Shown here: positions 5,738 to 6,040 of the stretch, one piece after another
Position numbering within the stretch: position 1 is the first letter of the stretch
Layout: each line of letters opens with the position of its first letter
Assembly (NCBI GenBank): GCA_030627085.1
Contig: DAOUSS010000097.1
Coordinates: 1-6,040 of the forward strand
Direction: 5' to 3'
From: Candidatus Stahliibacteriota bacterium
GTDB taxonomy: Bacteria > Hydrothermota > UBA3073
Length of the DNA stretch: 6,040 nt
Made by a program: the position numbers and the translations under genes
Notes under the pieces: generated by a model
The model's database searches: none
What the model saw: the letters and a program-made list of their open reading frames with translations, nothing else
Told to the model about the DNA's origin: nothing

Positions 5738-5744
5738 AAAGGAG
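5738..5744 (+). promoter_or_regulatory. Ribosome binding site of the DUF6506-like gene
   Basis: AAAGGAG is a strong Shine-Dalgarno sequence. It is 3 bases from the ATG at 5748 but 9 bases from the ATG at 5754. The latter gives better spacing and the family-like N-terminus MAFKVVFLAH, so 5754 is preferred. Confidence 0.6.
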
Positions 5745-5753
5745 ATAATGGAT

Positions 5754-6040
5754 ATGGCATTTAAAGTGGTTTTTCTTGCGCACACCCCCCGATGCAGAGC
5801 CAGAGAAGCACAACTGTGTGATTGAGACATCCAAGTACAAACTCTTTACAGTACTGGTTAAAGACCAAAATCAAGCAGTTGAAGTGTGTAAAAAACTTGT
5901 CAAAGAAGAGGGTATCCACTCAATCCTTCTCTGCCCGGAATTTATACATAGAGATATTGTAGAGATAGTAGAAGCGGTTGGAGAAAAAGTTGCTGTTGCG
6001 GTAGCCCGAGGAGACGGTCCGAGCAGTAGGGCTTCAATAA
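5754..6040 (+). pseudogene. DUF6506-type protein gene, frameshifted at a C6 tract and cut by the window end
   Basis: From ATG 5754 the frame reads MAFKVVFLAHTP and then, after the six-C run at 5785-5790, degenerates and stops at TGA 5823-5825. Dropping one C continues the protein without a break as DAEPEKHNCVIETSKYKLF and on through VCKKLVKEEG, SILLCPEF and VARGDGPSSRAS to the window edge. The joined product (about 95 residues visible) agrees with what I recall of the DUF6506 family, small soluble proteins of unknown function. So this is one gene with a single-base insertion in a homopolymer. It may be a real inactivating or phase-variable change, or a sequencing or assembly error. The good ribosome site and the fully open downstream frame suggest it was recently functional. 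A downstream-only product could start at TTG 5776. Family assignment is from memory; the frameshift is directly visible. Confidence 0.65.

Overview
The window is AT-rich bacterial DNA in which every recognisable gene lies on the + strand. Bacterial traits are the Shine-Dalgarno sites, a lipobox, a signal peptide and an ATGA start/stop overlap. Lys/Glu/Ile-rich proteins and the mixed gene content suggest an uncultivated, candidate-phylum-type bacterium. Nothing here fixes the lineage, so that is an impression only.

Layout. (1) 1-1254: the 3' part of a gene entering from the left edge. It carries a SWIM-like zinc finger followed by a PD-(D/E)XK nuclease domain with FokI-like features. (2) 1373-1956: a translationally coupled pair, a small lipoprotein and a three-helix membrane protein, with a strong palindrome just ahead of the second start. 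(3) 2048-2989: an aldo/keto reductase with an intact catalytic tetrad. (4) 3143-4216: AsnA, the ammonia-dependent asparagine synthetase. (5) 4333-5631: an exported TPR protein whose middle looks like the soluble tail of DUF2723 glycosyltransferase-like proteins, without their membrane part. (6) 5754 to the right edge: a DUF6506-type gene whose frame is broken by one extra C in a six-C run.

The genes do not form an obvious pathway. Apart from the 4-bp overlap of the lipoprotein/membrane protein pair, they are separated by gaps of about 90-155 bp. No gap reaches 300 bp. The gaps are themselves notable: four carry degenerate tandem repeats with a 7-bp period. The largest array (1908-1998, 13 units in register) runs into the 3' end of the membrane-protein gene and encodes its charged tail. 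Other gaps hold a GC-rich hairpin inside a possible MITE-like unit and a motif resembling IS200/REP-associated transposon ends.

The most useful leads are the SWIM-nuclease fusion, the 7-bp repeat family, the C-tract frameshift, and the free-standing DUF2723-like domain. I did not find a convincing multi-gene defence or other novel system within these 6 kb; the nuclease gene is the only candidate component and its partners would lie off the left edge.
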